From the NCBI RefSeq assembly GCF_030758455.1, contig NZ_CP132353.1:2728001-2792000 (forward strand): a DNA stretch of 64,000 bases, given 5' to 3'. The notes under the pieces are model-generated. The model saw only the letters and a list, made by a program, of their open reading frames with translations. It did no database searches and was not told the DNA's origin. Shown here one piece after another: positions 43,159 to 54,041 of the stretch. The position numbers and the translations under genes are program-made. Positions within the stretch are counted from its first letter, which is position 1. Each line of letters starts with the position of its first letter. This DNA comes from Erwinia pyri (GTDB taxonomy: Bacteria; Pseudomonadota; Gammaproteobacteria; Enterobacterales; Enterobacteriaceae).

Positions 43159-44513
43159 TGACCACTCGTCTTTCACGCTGGTTAGGCTCGCTTGATGCCT
43201 TCGAGCAGCGTTTATCGCAGCTGCCGGAAGTGCGACGTTATGGCCGTTTAACGCGGGCGACGGGCCTGGTGCTTGAAGCCACCGGCCTGCAGTTACCGCT
43301 GGGTGCAACCTGCGTGATCGAACGTTCCGACGGCAAAACCGTTTCGGAAGTGGAAAGTGAAGTGGTCGGCTTTAACGGCCAGAAACTCTTTTTAATGCCG
43401 CTGGAAGAGGTCGAAGGCATTCTGCCTGGCGCGCGCGTTTATGCCCGCCGCAACGGCGAGCACAGCGGCAAACAGCTGATGCTGGGGCCGGAACTGCTGG
43501 GCCGCGTGCTGGACGGCAGCGGTCGTCCGCTGGATGGTCTGCCCTCACCAGAGACCGGCTATCGCGCCCCGCTGATCACGCCGCCGTTCAACCCCCTACA
43601 GCGCACGCCAATTACTGAAGTGCTGGATACCGGCGTACGCGCCATCAACGCCCTGCTTACCGTAGGACGCGGACAACGTATGGGCCTGTTTGCCGGTTCC
43701 GGCGTGGGTAAAAGCGTGCTGCTGGGGATGATGGCACGCTACACCAAAGCGGACGTGATTGTGGTCGGGCTGATTGGTGAGCGTGGCCGTGAAGTAAAAG
43801 ACTTTATTGAAAACATTCTTGGTACCGAAGGGCGTGCACGTGCGGTAGTTATCGCCGCGCCGGCAGATGTCTCTCCTCTATTACGTATGCAGGGTGCCGC
43901 TTACGCCACGCGTATTGCTGAAGATTTCCGCGACCGTGGTCAGCACGTGCTGCTGATTATGGACTCCCTGACCCGCTACGCGATGGCGCAGCGTGAGATC
44001 GCGCTGGCGATCGGGGAACCACCGGCAACCAAAGGCTATCCACCTTCCGTGTTTGCCAAGCTCCCGGCGCTGGTTGAGCGTGCGGGTAACGGCATTGATG
44101 GCGGCGGCTCGATTACCGCCTTCTATACCGTACTGACCGAAGGCGACGATCAGCAGGATCCGATTGCCGACTCGGCGCGTGCGATCCTCGATGGTCACAT
44201 CGTACTTTCGCGTCGTCTGGCGGAGTCTGGCCACTACCCGGCTATTGATGTTGAAGCCTCAATCAGCCGCGTGATGGCACATCTGATAGACGATACGCAC
44301 TACGCCCGCGTTCGTCAGTTCAAGCAGTTGCTCTCCAGCTACCAGCGCAACCGCGATCTGGTCAGCGTTGGCGCTTACGCGGCGGGCAGCGATCCAATGC
44401 TGGATAAAGCGATCAAACTCTATCCGGAGCTGGAAGCCTTCCTGCAGCAGGGCATGTTTGAACGCAGCACCTTTGACGATGCCTGCCTGCATTTGCAGGC
44501 CATCTTTGGTTAA
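43158..44513 (+). CDS. fliI: Flagellar export ATPase FliI
   Basis: 451 aa. F1-beta-like ATPase: Walker [14 protein letters not shown] (about residues 177-189), Walker [13 protein letters not shown] (about 264-275), and the family-specific [15 protein letters not shown]. Energises type III export of rod, hook and filament subunits. Overlaps fliH by 1 bp. Confidence 0.97.
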   Translation: MTTRLSRWLGSLDAFEQRLSQLPEVRRYGRLTRATGLVLEATGLQLPLGATCVIERSDGKTVSEVESEVVGFNGQKLFLMPLEEVEGILPGARVYARRNGEHSGKQLMLGPELLGRVLDGSGRPLDGLPSPETGYRAPLITPPFNPLQRTPITEVLDTGVRAINALLTVGRGQRMGLFAGSGVGKSVLLGMMARYTKADVIVVGLIGERGREVKDFIENILGTEGRARAVVIAAPADVSPLLRMQGAAYATRIAEDFRDRGQHVLLIMDSLTRYAMAQREIALAIGEPPATKGYPPSVFAKLPALVERAGNGIDGGGSITAFYTVLTEGDDQQDPIADSARAILDGHIVLSRRLAESGHYPAIDVEASISRVMAHLIDDTHYARVRQFKQLLSSYQRNRDLVSVGAYAAGSDPMLDKAIKLYPELEAFLQQGMFERSTFDDACLHLQAIFG

Positions 44514-44554
44514 CGGTTCTCAAAGCGACGTAGTCCGACCCTGGCGGAGGCAGT

Positions 44555-45001
44555 ATGGCAAAACAAGCATCACCGATAGAAACCTTGTGCGGCCTGGCAC
44601 AGAAAGATCTCGATAAGGCGGCCATTCAGTTAGGCGACGTCCGGCGCGCCCAGAAGCAGGCCGACGAGCAGTTAGCCATGCTGCTGAACTATCAGGACGA
44701 CTACCGTAAAACGCTGAATGACACCATGGCCAGCGGCATAGCCAGCACCCGCTGGCATAACTATCACCAGTTTATTGAAACCCTGGAAAGAGCCATCGAT
44801 CAGCATCGTCAGCAGCTCAACCACTGGAATGGCCGTCTGGATACCGCACTTAGACTCTGGCGGGAGAAACAGCAGCGGCTGCATGCTTACGAAACGCTAC
44901 AGGCCCGCGCCGTGGCGAACGAATTATTACAGGAAAACCGTCTCGATCAGAAACGGATGGATGAATTTGCCCAACGGGCATCATTGAGGAAAGGCGAATG
45001 A
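44555..45001 (+). CDS. fliJ: Flagellar export chaperone FliJ
   Basis: 148 aa, all-helical coiled coil similar to the gamma subunit of F1. GGAGG precedes ATG 44555; overlaps fliK by 4 bp. Activates the FliI ring and escorts export chaperones. Confidence 0.94.
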   Translation: MAKQASPIETLCGLAQKDLDKAAIQLGDVRRAQKQADEQLAMLLNYQDDYRKTLNDTMASGIASTRWHNYHQFIETLERAIDQHRQQLNHWNGRLDTALRLWREKQQRLHAYETLQARAVANELLQENRLDQKRMDEFAQRASLRKGE

Positions 45002-46281
45002 TCACTTTGCCACTTGCGACGAACGGGACCGGGGTTAGCGCCACCAGCGCCAAAGCGACATCAGCTTCTGCTGATGTGGGTATGGAAACCACCACAGCGG
45101 CGGGCGAACTGCCGGCCAAAGGCGAAGGCGGCAACCAGGGCTTCCTTACGCTGCTGGGAAACAAGCTTCTGTCGCTGGCGCAACAAAACGAAACGGGGCA
45201 GGCTTCTACGGCGGCCACGACTGCGGCGACCGACGATGCCGCTGCCGCTCAGTCGCCTAAAGCGAAACTGAGTGCGCTGATGGCGGCTTTAGACAAGCCG
45301 GAAACCCTCAGCGCCCTGCTGCAGCCGGTTAAAAACGATAAAGCAGTGAAGACGGAAGAGACCTCTGGTGAAGAGAACCAGACAGCCGCCCCTACACTGA
45401 ATGCCAGCGATATGCAGACGCTGCAGGCGCTGTTTGCCATGCTGCCGCCCGCTGCCCAGCAGCCTGCTGCCACGGCAAAAAATGGTGAATTACTGACGGA
45501 TGATCCAGCGATCAAGGGCGCGAAGCAGTCCACTCTCTCTTCCCTGCTCTCTGCGACTAATAGTGCCGAAGGTGACAGCGATAAAGCGAGCGCTAAACCA
45601 GAGAGCCTGACTGCCGCAGTAGGTAAAGAGTCGCCAAAAGCGACGGCGGAAGCGCCAACCTTAACCGCCGCGTTCCAGCAGGCGCTTAACCACAGCGGTA
45701 AGAGTTCCGACAAAGAAAATTCAAGTTCTGCCCCTGCAGCGACGATAACCAATAATGTTATCAGCGCCGCCTCTTCCCTTGTCACGCCGACCACCACTTC
45801 CCTGGTGACGGCACCGGCAAGCGCGCAGCTCAGCTCTCAGTTGGGCAGCCAGGAGTGGCAGCAGGCGTTAGGTCAACAGATCCTGATGTTCAGCAAAAAT
45901 GGTCAGCAAACTGCGGAACTGCATTTGCACCCTCAGGATTTGGGCAGCATTCAGATCAGTCTGAAGCTGGACAATGACCAGGCGCAGCTGAGTATGGTGT
46001 CGAACCACAGTCAGGTTCGTGCGGCGTTAGAAGCCGCGCTGCCGCAGCTGCGTACTGCACTGGCGGAAAACGGCATCAGCCTTGGTCAGAGTAACGTCAG
46101 TAGCGATGCTTTCCAGCAGGGTCAGAGTTTCAGCGGTCAGCAGGAGCAGCAACGTAATAACCACAGTGGCAACACATTTAATCTTGCATCGGAAAATGAC
46201 AGCGATGTAACCCCAATTGCCGTTCCTGCCGCGCTGCAGGCGCGTGCAGCCGGTTCCAGTGCTGTTGATATTTTCGCCTGA
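44998..46281 (+). CDS. fliK: Flagellar hook-length control protein FliK
   Basis: 427 aa. Low-complexity Ala/Thr/Ser-rich N-terminal ruler region, then the conserved C-terminal switch domain (about residues 275-390) including LHLHPQDLGSIQISLKL and QVRAALEAALPQLRTALAEN. Measures hook length and switches export specificity via FlhB. Last gene before the fliK-fliL gap. Confidence 0.95.
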   Translation: MITLPLATNGTGVSATSAKATSASADVGMETTTAAGELPAKGEGGNQGFLTLLGNKLLSLAQQNETGQASTAATTAATDDAAAAQSPKAKLSALMAALDKPETLSALLQPVKNDKAVKTEETSGEENQTAAPTLNASDMQTLQALFAMLPPAAQQPAATAKNGELLTDDPAIKGAKQSTLSSLLSATNSAEGDSDKASAKPESLTAAVGKESPKATAEAPTLTAAFQQALNHSGKSSDKENSSSAPAATITNNVISAASSLVTPTTTSLVTAPASAQLSSQLGSQEWQQALGQQILMFSKNGQQTAELHLHPQDLGSIQISLKLDNDQAQLSMVSNHSQVRAALEAALPQLRTALAENGISLGQSNVSSDAFQQGQSFSGQQEQQRNNHSGNTFNLASENDSDVTPIAVPAALQARAAGSSAVDIFA

Positions 46282-46311
46282 CGGTGACAAACGCATAAGC
46301 TAGTGGCAAAA

Positions 46312-46351
46312 CCCGCGTCTTTTCTCCCTATTGTTTAGCGCAAGACGCGGG
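46312..46351 (+). other. Intercistronic hairpin between fliK and fliL
   Basis: Perfect 10-bp inverted repeat CCCGCGTCTT/AAGACGCGGG with a 20-nt loop and no T-run, centred in the 150-bp fliK-fliL gap. Could be an RNA processing or 3'-stabilising stem separating the two fli operons. Confidence 0.5.
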
Positions 46352-46431
46352 ATAATCTGCCCATATCACCGTGGGATAGCGGATTAAGTGGTACCGCACC
46401 TCGAAAATAATCACAGGAAGTTATAGCTCAT

Positions 46432-46911
46432 ATGACTGATAAGAAAGCCAAAAGCGGCAAACGTAAGCTCCTGATACCCTTGTTACTGCTGGTAACACTG
46501 GTTGCTTGCAGCGTGGCGGGCTATACAGTCTGGCGCATGATGAAGTCTCCCGCTGACACTGCCCATGCTGAAAAGCCTGCAGAGCCTGTCGCGCCAGTCT
46601 TTTTCGCGCTGGATACCTTTACCGTAAACCTGATTAATCCGGATAACGATCCCGATCGCGTGCTCTACGTTGGCTTTACGCTGCGTCTGCCTGATGAGGA
46701 TACCCGTCGCCGGATGACCGATTACCTGCCGGAAGTGCGTAGCCGCTTACTGCTGCTGCTCTCCCGCCAGAACGCCTCTTCTCTGAATAATGAGCAGGGC
46801 AAGCAGGAACTGGTCAATCAAATTAAAACCGTACTGGCTCCACCGCTGGTACAAGGTCAACCTCAGCAGGTCGTGAGCGATGTTCTGTTCACTGCCTTTA
46901 TCCTGAGGTAG
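46432..46911 (+). CDS. fliL: Flagellar basal body protein FliL
   Basis: 159 aa. One membrane helix (about residues 15-33, [19 protein letters not shown]) and a periplasmic stomatin/SPFH-like domain ending in the conserved [10 protein letters not shown]. Associates with stators and supports torque, especially in swarming. Starts the fliLMNOPQR operon. Confidence 0.95.
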   Translation: MTDKKAKSGKRKLLIPLLLLVTLVACSVAGYTVWRMMKSPADTAHAEKPAEPVAPVFFALDTFTVNLINPDNDPDRVLYVGFTLRLPDEDTRRRMTDYLPEVRSRLLLLLSRQNASSLNNEQGKQELVNQIKTVLAPPLVQGQPQQVVSDVLFTAFILR

Positions 46912-46918
46912 AGCAGAC

Positions 46919-47926
46919 ATGGGCGACAGCATCCTCTCACAAGCAGAAATTGACGCGCTGCTCAACGGCGACAGCGACAGCGCGGCAGTAGAAACATCCA
47001 GCGTTGCAGGCGAAAGCGATATTCGTCCTTATGATCCCAATACCCAGCGGCGTATGGTTCGCGAACGTCTGCAGGCGCTGGAGATCATTAATGAACGTTT
47101 TGCCCGCTCTTACCGTATGGCGCTGTTTAACCTGCTGCGCCGCAGCCCGGATATCACGGTAGGGGCGATTAAAATTCAGCCTTACCATGAGTTTGCGCGC
47201 AACTTGCCGGTGCCGACGAACCTGAACCTGATTCATCTGAAACCGTTACGCGGCACCGCGCTGGTGGTCTTCTCGCCGAGCCTGGTATTTATCGCCGTCG
47301 ATAACCTGTTTGGCGGTGATGGTCGTTTTCCGACCAAGGTTGAGGGGCGTGAGTTTACCGCGACCGAGCAGCGCGTGATCCGCCGCATGCTGAAACTGGC
47401 ACTGGAAGGGTACAGCGAAGCGTGGAAGCCGATTTATCCGCTGGACGTAGAGTATGTTCGCTCTGAAATGCAGGTCAAATTTACCAACATCACGACTTCA
47501 CCTAACGACATCGTGATCACCACGCCGTTCCAGGTAGAGATTGGCAACCTGGTAGGCGAGTTCAATATCTGCATCCCGTTCAGCATGATTGAGCCGCTGC
47601 GCGAAACGCTGGTGAACCCGCCGCTGGAGAACTCCCGTCAGGAGGACCAGAACTGGCGCGACACGCTGGTGAAACAGGTGCAGCACTCCGAACTGGAGCT
47701 GATCGCCAACTTCGGCGAAGTGTCGATGCGTATTTCGCGTCTGCTGGCCCTGAAGCCGGGTGACGTATTACCGATTGAAAAACCGGACCGCATTATCGCC
47801 CATGTCGATGGCGTGCCGGTATTAACCAGCCAGTACGGCACCCTGAACGGGCAGTATGCGCTGCGAGTGGAACATCTGATTAACCCGATTTTGAATTCGA
47901 TGAACGAGGAACAGCCCGATGAGTGA
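46919..47926 (+). CDS. fliM: Flagellar motor switch protein FliM
   Basis: 335 aa. N-terminal CheY-P binding peptide ILSQAEIDALLNGD, CheC-like middle domain, and a C-terminal SpoA domain (VLPIEKPDRIIAHVDGVPVL). Forms the C-ring with FliG and FliN. Overlaps fliN by 8 bp. Confidence 0.97.
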   Translation: MGDSILSQAEIDALLNGDSDSAAVETSSVAGESDIRPYDPNTQRRMVRERLQALEIINERFARSYRMALFNLLRRSPDITVGAIKIQPYHEFARNLPVPTNLNLIHLKPLRGTALVVFSPSLVFIAVDNLFGGDGRFPTKVEGREFTATEQRVIRRMLKLALEGYSEAWKPIYPLDVEYVRSEMQVKFTNITTSPNDIVITTPFQVEIGNLVGEFNICIPFSMIEPLRETLVNPPLENSRQEDQNWRDTLVKQVQHSELELIANFGEVSMRISRLLALKPGDVLPIEKPDRIIAHVDGVPVLTSQYGTLNGQYALRVEHLINPILNSMNEEQPDE

Positions 47927-48317
47927 CACCAAGAAGCCGTCCGAAGACGACATCTCCGCGGACGACCTGTGGGCTGACGCGATGAACGAACAGACCACTG
48001 CCTCATCCGAAGGGGTGTTTAAGGCGCTGGAGAGCAATGATATCGCCGGGTCGCTGCAGGATATCGACCTGATTATGGATATCCCGGTTAAGCTGACCGT
48101 TGAGCTGGGCCGTACCAAGATGACCATCAAAGAGCTGCTGCGGCTGACGCAGGGTTCCGTGGTGGCGCTGGAAGGGCTGGCCGGCGAGCCGCTGGATATT
48201 CTGATCAACGGCTATCTGATTGCCCAGGGCGAAGTGGTGGTTGTGGCTGATAAATATGGCGTGCGTATCACCGATATCATCACTCCATCCGAACGTATGC
48301 GTCGTCTGAGTCGCTAA
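47919..48317 (+). CDS. fliN: Flagellar motor switch protein FliN
   Basis: 132 aa. Variable acidic N-terminus and SpoA domain (LIMDIPVKLTVELGRTKMTI). Base of the C-ring and docking site for FliH. Confidence 0.97.
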   Translation: MSDTKKPSEDDISADDLWADAMNEQTTASSEGVFKALESNDIAGSLQDIDLIMDIPVKLTVELGRTKMTIKELLRLTQGSVVALEGLAGEPLDILINGYLIAQGEVVVVADKYGVRITDIITPSERMRRLSR

Positions 48318-48713
48318 ATGAAGACAGCCCAGGTACAGACACAGCCGGTGGGTCAGCCCGCTGTTTCAACGGGATCGATGCTGACCCAGGTCAGCAGCGT
48401 GTTAGCCGTTATCATTTTACTTATTCTGGCCTGTGCCTGGCTGGCAAAACGTCTTGGCTTTACGCCAAAGCGGGGCGTGCGTGGCAGCGATCTCACCGTC
48501 AGCGCCAGTTGCCAGGTTGGGCAACGCGAACGCGTGGTGATTGTTGATGTGGAGGATGCCCGCCTGGTGCTGGGTGTGACCGGACAGCAGATCACCCATT
48601 TGCATACCTTGCCGCCTAAACCGCAGCAGGATAATCCGGAACCTCCGGCTGCGGCGGCAGATTTCCGTCAGGTGCTGCAAACCTTACTCAAACGCCCCGG
48701 TAAGCCAAAATGA
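48318..48713 (+). CDS. fliO: Flagellar export protein FliO
   Basis: 131 aa. A membrane helix at about residues 25-45 ([20 protein letters not shown]) and a cytoplasmic part with [20 protein letters not shown]. Scaffold for assembly of the FliP-FliR export gate. Follows fliN without a gap. Confidence 0.93.
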   Translation: MKTAQVQTQPVGQPAVSTGSMLTQVSSVLAVIILLILACAWLAKRLGFTPKRGVRGSDLTVSASCQVGQRERVVIVDVEDARLVLGVTGQQITHLHTLPPKPQQDNPEPPAAAADFRQVLQTLLKRPGKPK

Positions 48714-49444
48714 AACGCTCTCTTCCTTTACTGGCGCTGTTTCTGCTGATTGCGCCTGATGTCCATGCTCAGCTTCCCGGCCTGATGAGTCATCCGACCG
48801 CCAATGGCGGCCAGAGCTGGTCGCTGCCGGTACAGACTTTAGTCTTTCTGACTTCGCTCACCTTCCTGCCAGCAATCCTGCTGATGATGACCAGCTTCAC
48901 CCGGATCATCATTGTGTTTGGATTGCTGCGAAATGCGCTGGGCACCCCTTCCGCGCCGCCGAACCAGGTCCTGTTAGGCCTGGCGCTGTTCCTGACCTTC
49001 TTTATTATGGGGCCGGTGTTCGACAAAATTTATCAGGATGCCTATCTGCCGTTCAGTCAGGACAAGATCAGCATGCAGGAGGCGATTGATAAAGGCGCCC
49101 AGCCGCTGCGCGAGTTTATGCTGCGCCAGACGCGTGAAGCTGACCTGGCGCTGTTCGCCCGGCTTTCCAACTCCCCGCCTTTGCAGGGACCAGAAGCGGT
49201 GCCGATGCGTATTTTATTACCGGCCTACGTCACCAGCGAGCTGAAAACGGCGTTCCAGATCGGCTTTACCGTGTTTATCCCGTTTTTGATTATTGACCTG
49301 GTGGTAGCCAGCGTACTGATGGCGCTGGGGATGATGATGGTGCCGCCGGCGACTATCTCCCTTCCCTTTAAGCTGATGCTGTTTGTGCTGGTTGATGGCT
49401 GGCAGCTGCTGGTGAGTTCTCTGGCGCAAAGTTTCTATACCTAG
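48710..49444 (+). CDS. fliP: Flagellar export gate protein FliP
   Basis: 244 aa. Cleavable signal ([20 protein letters not shown]), then membrane helices with family blocks [20 protein letters not shown] and [15 protein letters not shown]. Forms the export gate core with FliQ and FliR. Confidence 0.97.
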   Translation: MKRSLPLLALFLLIAPDVHAQLPGLMSHPTANGGQSWSLPVQTLVFLTSLTFLPAILLMMTSFTRIIIVFGLLRNALGTPSAPPNQVLLGLALFLTFFIMGPVFDKIYQDAYLPFSQDKISMQEAIDKGAQPLREFMLRQTREADLALFARLSNSPPLQGPEAVPMRILLPAYVTSELKTAFQIGFTVFIPFLIIDLVVASVLMALGMMMVPPATISLPFKLMLFVLVDGWQLLVSSLAQSFYT

Positions 49445-49509
49445 ATCCGAGGGCGAACCCTATTCGCCCCGAAATAATAACGTCTCTTCTCTTTTTCTCC
49501 GGAGTCACT

Positions 49510-49779
49510 ATGACACCTGAATCGGTTATGGTTATCGGGCACGACGCTATGCAGGTCGCCCTGGCAGTTGCTGCCCCACTGTTGCTTGCAGCGCTGGCCA
49601 GCGGACTAGTTATCAGCCTGCTGCAGGCGGCTACCCAGATCAACGAACAAACGCTCTCCTTTATACCCAAAATCCTCGCCGTGGTCGCCACTATGGTTAT
49701 CGCCGGTCCGTGGATGCTGAATCTGGTACTCGACTATATGCGTACCCTGTTCACTAACCTGCCTTACATGATCGGTTAA
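49510..49779 (+). CDS. fliQ: Flagellar export gate protein FliQ
   Basis: 89 aa, two helices, with the conserved [24 protein letters not shown] before the start. Its stop and the fliR ATG overlap by one base. Confidence 0.97.
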   Translation: MTPESVMVIGHDAMQVALAVAAPLLLAALASGLVISLLQAATQINEQTLSFIPKILAVVATMVIAGPWMLNLVLDYMRTLFTNLPYMIG

Positions 49780-50564
49780 TGATTAACGTCGACAGCAGTC
49801 AACTGGTGTTCTGGATCAGCCAACTTTTCTGGCCGCTGGCGCGCGTGCTGGCGCTGATCATGACTGCGCCTTTGTTAAGCGAAAAGGCAATCAGTAAAAA
49901 AGTCAAAATCGGCCTGGGCGTGATGATCACCTATGCGCTGGTGCCCTCTTTGCCGCCAACAAATGTGACTTTGTTCTCGGTTGGCGGCTTCTGGCTGCTG
50001 ATTCAGCAAATTCTGATAGGCATCGCTATAGGTTTTACGATGCAATTCGCTTTCGCTGCGGTAAGAACGGCGGGGGAAGTGATTGGCCTGCAGATGGGAC
50101 TCTCTTTTGCTACCTTCTTTGATCCAGCGAGCCGACTGAACATGCCGGTACTGGCCAGATTTTTAGATATGCTGGCTATGTTACTGTTTCTCTCCTTTAA
50201 CGGTCACCTCTGGTTAATTTCGATGGTGGCGGACAGTTTTCATACATTGCCTATTGGTGGCGATCCGGTAAACGGCAACGCCTTCCTGGCACTGACTAAA
50301 GCCGCCAGTCTGATTTTCCTTAATGGTCTGCGATTAGCGCTACCATTGATAACTCTGCTGCTCACCCTTAATTTGGCCCTGGGTTTGTTAAACCGTGTTT
50401 CACCTCAGCTCTCCGTTTTTGCCATCGGCTTCCCCGTCACCTTATCGATAGGGATCATCTTCATAAGCCTGATGATGCCCCTGCTAGCCCCTTTCTGTGA
50501 GCATTTGTTTAGCGAAGTATTTGATTTACTCGCCAGCGTGCTCAGTGAAATGCCCGCCAGATAA
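49779..50564 (+). CDS. fliR: Flagellar export gate protein FliR
   Basis: 261 aa, about six membrane helices; [34 protein letters not shown]. Last gene of the fli cluster; rcsA follows as in E. coli. Confidence 0.96.
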   Translation: MINVDSSQLVFWISQLFWPLARVLALIMTAPLLSEKAISKKVKIGLGVMITYALVPSLPPTNVTLFSVGGFWLLIQQILIGIAIGFTMQFAFAAVRTAGEVIGLQMGLSFATFFDPASRLNMPVLARFLDMLAMLLFLSFNGHLWLISMVADSFHTLPIGGDPVNGNAFLALTKAASLIFLNGLRLALPLITLLLTLNLALGLLNRVSPQLSVFAIGFPVTLSIGIIFISLMMPLLAPFCEHLFSEVFDLLASVLSEMPAR

Positions 50565-51213
50565 TCTTAAGTATTGGCTGGGTATAAATCAGCCACTGTT
50601 AAGAAGACGAAATGTGTCTGTGCATTTTTCGAACCAAATTTATCAGAATTTCATTAAGGAAATTCTGATAAATGCGACGACACAATGAAAATTATTCTTA
50701 TTAAATCCCACTTAGCGTATTTTGATTCCTGAAACAGCCGAATTGTTGCGAGAACGTTAATGTTCACAAAACAAACAAATGACTGTTTTTAATGGAATTT
50801 TTATTTTTTCTGGTTTATCTTGTGCTCCATCGCGTTTTACGGCATTGTCAACACGCCGCACAGAGTCACACATTCGTGAGATGAATGTTTTTTAGGAATC
50901 GTCCTATCAGACTTTTCTGTGTTTTGCGCGATAGTGGCGTAGCTCACAAAAAATACGCTGTAAGCTATGCTAAGACAATTTACCAGTGAGTTACGCTGAC
51001 AGACCATTTTTGGCGTTTCTTTACCGGTCATTATATCGACCAAACTCAAATAACCCTTAGGGCATGGATAAGTTTGACCGGGCATCTCCCGTTCTTGCAG
51101 ATTTAATGCTGGGTAATAATAAGACACTTATAAGACTACTTTACTCTCGTACTACACAAACGCGTAATTCGTCGTTGATTTAAACGGATAACAATTTGGT
51201 GAGGGTCGCTACA
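50565..51213. other. AT-rich fliR-rcsA intergenic region
   Basis: About 650 bp without a convincing gene. Near the fliR end, a 15-bp perfect inverted repeat (50638-50652 / 50659-50673, arm core TTATCAGAATTTC) with loop ATTAAG forms a strong hairpin, lacking a T-run. The rest is the long rcsA upstream region, which in E. coli is H-NS-silenced and Rcs-autoregulated; no certain RcsAB box was assigned here. Confidence 0.55.
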
Positions 51214-51849
51214 ATGCCAACGATTATTATGGATTCATGCAGCTATACACGGCTTGGGCTTACAGATTATATGACAGTGAAGGGTGTTAAAAAGAAAAAC
51301 ATTACTTCCGTTACCGATATCGATCAATTACAAGCAAAATGCCAACAGTATCAGCCAGGCGTGGTTTTTATTAACGAAGACTGTTTTATTCATGAAGCAG
51401 ATGCAAGTCAGCGCATAAGAACCATTATTATGCAGCACCCTGATACGCTCTTCTTCATCTTTATGGCCATCTCTAACATCCATTTTGAGGAATATCTCTA
51501 CGTTCGTAAGAACCTGATTATTACATCAAAATCGATTAAACCGGCCACGCTTGATAACTTGCTCGTTTCTTATTTTCAAAAGAAACTCAATGTTGCTCCG
51601 CGGTATTCCGCAGGTTTCGACGTTCACCCATTGACGTTGAGCCAAACAGAATCAAACATGTTAAAGATGTGGATGTCTGGCCACGATACGATTCAGATAT
51701 CGGATAAAATGCAAATTAAGGCCAAAACCGTTTCCTCTCATAAAGGAAACATTAAACGTAAAATTAAAACACACAACAAACAAGTTATTTATCATGTGGT
51801 TCGTCTGACGGACAATGTCACCAGTGGCATTTACGTTAACGTGAGATAA
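51214..51849 (+). CDS. rcsA: Colanic/exopolysaccharide activator RcsA
   Basis: 211 aa from ATG 51214. Very similar to E. coli Rcs[20 protein letters not shown] at the start and the LuxR-type [23 protein letters not shown]. It pairs with RcsB to activate capsule synthesis (amylovoran/stewartan-type in plant-associated relatives) and repress motility genes; Lon normally limits it. Confidence 0.96.
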   Translation: MPTIIMDSCSYTRLGLTDYMTVKGVKKKNITSVTDIDQLQAKCQQYQPGVVFINEDCFIHEADASQRIRTIIMQHPDTLFFIFMAISNIHFEEYLYVRKNLIITSKSIKPATLDNLLVSYFQKKLNVAPRYSAGFDVHPLTLSQTESNMLKMWMSGHDTIQISDKMQIKAKTVSSHKGNIKRKIKTHNKQVIYHVVRLTDNVTSGIYVNVR

Positions 51850-51868
51850 GCTCACTACCATACTAAAG

Positions 51869-51892
51869 AAGCCGGCCTTGCCGGCTTTTTTA
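51869..51892 (+). terminator. rcsA terminator
   Basis: AAGCCGG-(5 nt)-CCGGCTT followed by TTTTT. Confidence 0.88.
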
Positions 51893-51924
51893 GTTAAAAG
51901 CGTTAAGCAGATCTCACTTTCCCA

Positions 51925-51952
51925 TTAAGCCTTTCCTTTTTGTTGCCGATGT
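51925..51952 (+). promoter_or_regulatory. Sigma-28 (FliA) promoter of the chemoreceptor gene
   Basis: TTAAGCCT at 51925 and GCCGATGT at 51945-51952, spaced as in the FliA consensus TAAAGTTT-N11/12-GCCGATAA. About 55 bp upstream of the receptor ATG. Confidence 0.7.
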
Positions 51953-52007
51953 TCTGTAGACAGACCGAAGCTCCCCGCTTCTTTTACCCTACAGAGAGCA
52001 AAAGGAC

Positions 52008-53696
52008 ATGAAATCATCACACCTCAATGCCGATCGGATTAGCTTTTGGCAGCATTTACGCCTGGTGCCCCTCTTCTCCGTTATCCTCGGTGGCATTCTG
52101 CTGCTGTTTGCCCTTTGTATTGGCATGGCCAGCTTCTTTTTAATTCAGAGTAACCAGTCGCTGAAGGATGTTACGGAAGAAATTCAGGTCCGTATGGCTA
52201 TCTCCAACAGCTCAAACCATTTACGTACCGCCCGCCTGAACATCATTCATGCCGGGGCCTCTGCCCGTATTGGTGAGATGGATGCATTTAACGATAACCT
52301 GAAGCAGACTGAAAAACGTATTAAGCAGGCTACAGCCAGCTTTAACGACTACCTTAATCGTCGGATAAAAACGCCGGCGGATGTCGCTCTGGACACTGAA
52401 CTCAAAAGCCGTTTTGATGCTTATGTGACTCAGGGAGTGCTGCCCATGGTGAAGAGCGCCAAAGATGGCAGCTTTGAAGGGGTGATTGCTCAGGAAACGG
52501 ATTATACCCGTAAGCTTGATGATGCTTATAATGCCGTTCTGCTAAAAGCTATTGCGATACGTACTCAGCGCGCTGATGCCATTAATAAAGAGGCGGCAGC
52601 ACAAACCCGCCTCGGCTTTATTATGATGGCCTGCGCCTTTGCTGCTGCCCTGCTGCTGACGCTCGCCACCTTTATCTTCCTGCGCCGGGTAGTTATCACG
52701 CCTCTGCGCCAGGCAGTAGAGAGAATTGAACATATTTCCCGTGGCGATCTTACCGCGCCGCTGCAAAGCTGGGGCCGCAGTGAGATCGGCACGCTGGGCA
52801 GTAATCTGCAAACTATGCAGCAGTCGCTGGTAAAAACGGTGGGAACCGTTCGTGAAGGCGCCGTGGCGATTTACCAGGGTTCCAGCGAAATCTCAGCGGG
52901 CAACACCGATCTTTCTTCCCGCACCGAGCAGCAGGCCGCCGCGCTGGAGGAGACCGCTGCCAGTATGGAACAGCTGACCGCAACCGTGAAACAGAACGCC
53001 GAAAACGCCCATCATGCCAGCCAGCTCGCTTCCGATGCTTCCGGTAAAGCCCGTCAGGGTGGCGATATCGTCAGTGGCGTAATCAACACCATGAATAATA
53101 TTTCCACCAGCTCGAAAAAGATTGCGGAGATTACGACCGTGATCAACAGCATTGCTTTCCAGACCAACATCCTGGCACTGAACGCGGCGGTGGAAGCAGC
53201 CCGGGCGGGAGAACAGGGTCGTGGCTTTGCGGTGGTCGCCAGCGAAGTGCGCAATCTGGCGCAGCGCAGCGCCGGTGCGGCGAAAGAGATTGAAGGGTTG
53301 ATCGCCGAATCTGTCAATCTGATAGGCCAGGGTTCATCTCAGGTCAGCCATGCAGGCGATACCATGACCGGTATTGTGGATGCCGTGCGGCGCGTAACGG
53401 ATATTATGGCTGAAATTGCCGCCGCATCTGACGAGCAGAGCCGCGGTATTCAGCAGGTAAGCCTGGCGGTAACCGAGATGGATAACGTGACTCAGCAGAA
53501 CGCCTCGTTGGTTGAGGAAGCCTCTGCGGCCGCCTCATCGCTTGAGGAGCAGGCTTCTCGCCTGACGCAGGCCGTTGCGGCCTTCCATTTGAGTGACAGC
53601 ACGCCACGCCGTGTGGCGGCACCACCTGTTCAGGCTAAAGCGCCAGCATTACGCCCTGCCCTTGCTAACACCAGTGAAAACTGGGAAACCTTCTGA
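52008..53696 (+). CDS. Methyl-accepting chemotaxis protein
   Basis: 562 aa. Helix 1 (about residues 22-47), a periplasmic four-helix-bundle ligand domain (about 48-200, Tar/Tsr-like size), helix 2 (about 201-222), HAMP, then the signalling domain with hairpin tip [20 protein letters not shown] and [16 protein letters not shown]. Ends in NWETF, the CheR/CheB tethering pentapeptide of high-abundance receptors. Ligand unknown. It is inserted between rcsA and dsrB relative to E. coli. Confidence 0.95.
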   Translation: MKSSHLNADRISFWQHLRLVPLFSVILGGILLLFALCIGMASFFLIQSNQSLKDVTEEIQVRMAISNSSNHLRTARLNIIHAGASARIGEMDAFNDNLKQTEKRIKQATASFNDYLNRRIKTPADVALDTELKSRFDAYVTQGVLPMVKSAKDGSFEGVIAQETDYTRKLDDAYNAVLLKAIAIRTQRADAINKEAAAQTRLGFIMMACAFAAALLLTLATFIFLRRVVITPLRQAVERIEHISRGDLTAPLQSWGRSEIGTLGSNLQTMQQSLVKTVGTVREGAVAIYQGSSEISAGNTDLSSRTEQQAAALEETAASMEQLTATVKQNAENAHHASQLASDASGKARQGGDIVSGVINTMNNISTSSKKIAEITTVINSIAFQTNILALNAAVEAARAGEQGRGFAVVASEVRNLAQRSAGAAKEIEGLIAESVNLIGQGSSQVSHAGDTMTGIVDAVRRVTDIMAEIAAASDEQSRGIQQVSLAVTEMDNVTQQNASLVEEASAAASSLEEQASRLTQAVAAFHLSDSTPRRVAAPPVQAKAPALRPALANTSENWETF

Positions 53697-53703
53697 TCGG
53701 CAA

Positions 53704-53732
53704 AAAGGGGCGAATTTCGCCCCTTTATTTTT
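53704..53732 (+). terminator. Terminator after the chemoreceptor gene
   Basis: AAAGGGGCGA-ATT-TCGCCCCTTT stem followed by a T-rich tract; also usable from the other side for dsrB. Confidence 0.85.
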
Positions 53733-53782
53733 TCTGCTACTCGCGCTGCATCTGCTTACGGATAAGGTAAAACGAGATCAAT

Positions 53783-53977
53783 TCAGGAGGCGGGATGGGG
53801 CTCGACAAAAATGCCATCATCATGTCCCTGTTCATTAAAGAACCAGATCCCCATCGGGTAATCCTCTAAAGCAACCAGATACATGGTACCTTCGCTGAAC
53901 TCCTCCACCGCCAGTACCGTGCCGGGACGGCGTGGTCCCCCATCGGTTTTGACCGTGACCCGTTCATTGACTTTCAT
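53783..53977 (-). CDS. dsrB: DsrB protein
   Basis: 64 aa, close to E. coli Dsr[21 protein letters not shown] and [20 protein letters not shown]. Small SH3-like fold of unknown function, RpoS-linked in E. coli. The DsrA small RNA that neighbours it in E. coli was not found. Confidence 0.94.
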   Translation of the reverse strand: MKVNERVTVKTDGGPRRPGTVLAVEEFSEGTMYLVALEDYPMGIWFFNEQGHDDGIFVEPHPAS

Positions 53978-54041
53978 GACGCTTCTCCCAGGCTGAATAG
54001 TGCGCTAAGTCTACCTTAAAATCCTGTAGAAGGCAGAACGC

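Noticed and set aside
50837..51127. Minus-strand 96-codon frame upstream of rcsA
   Set aside because: No ribosome site, unusual composition, lies in the AT-rich regulatory region.
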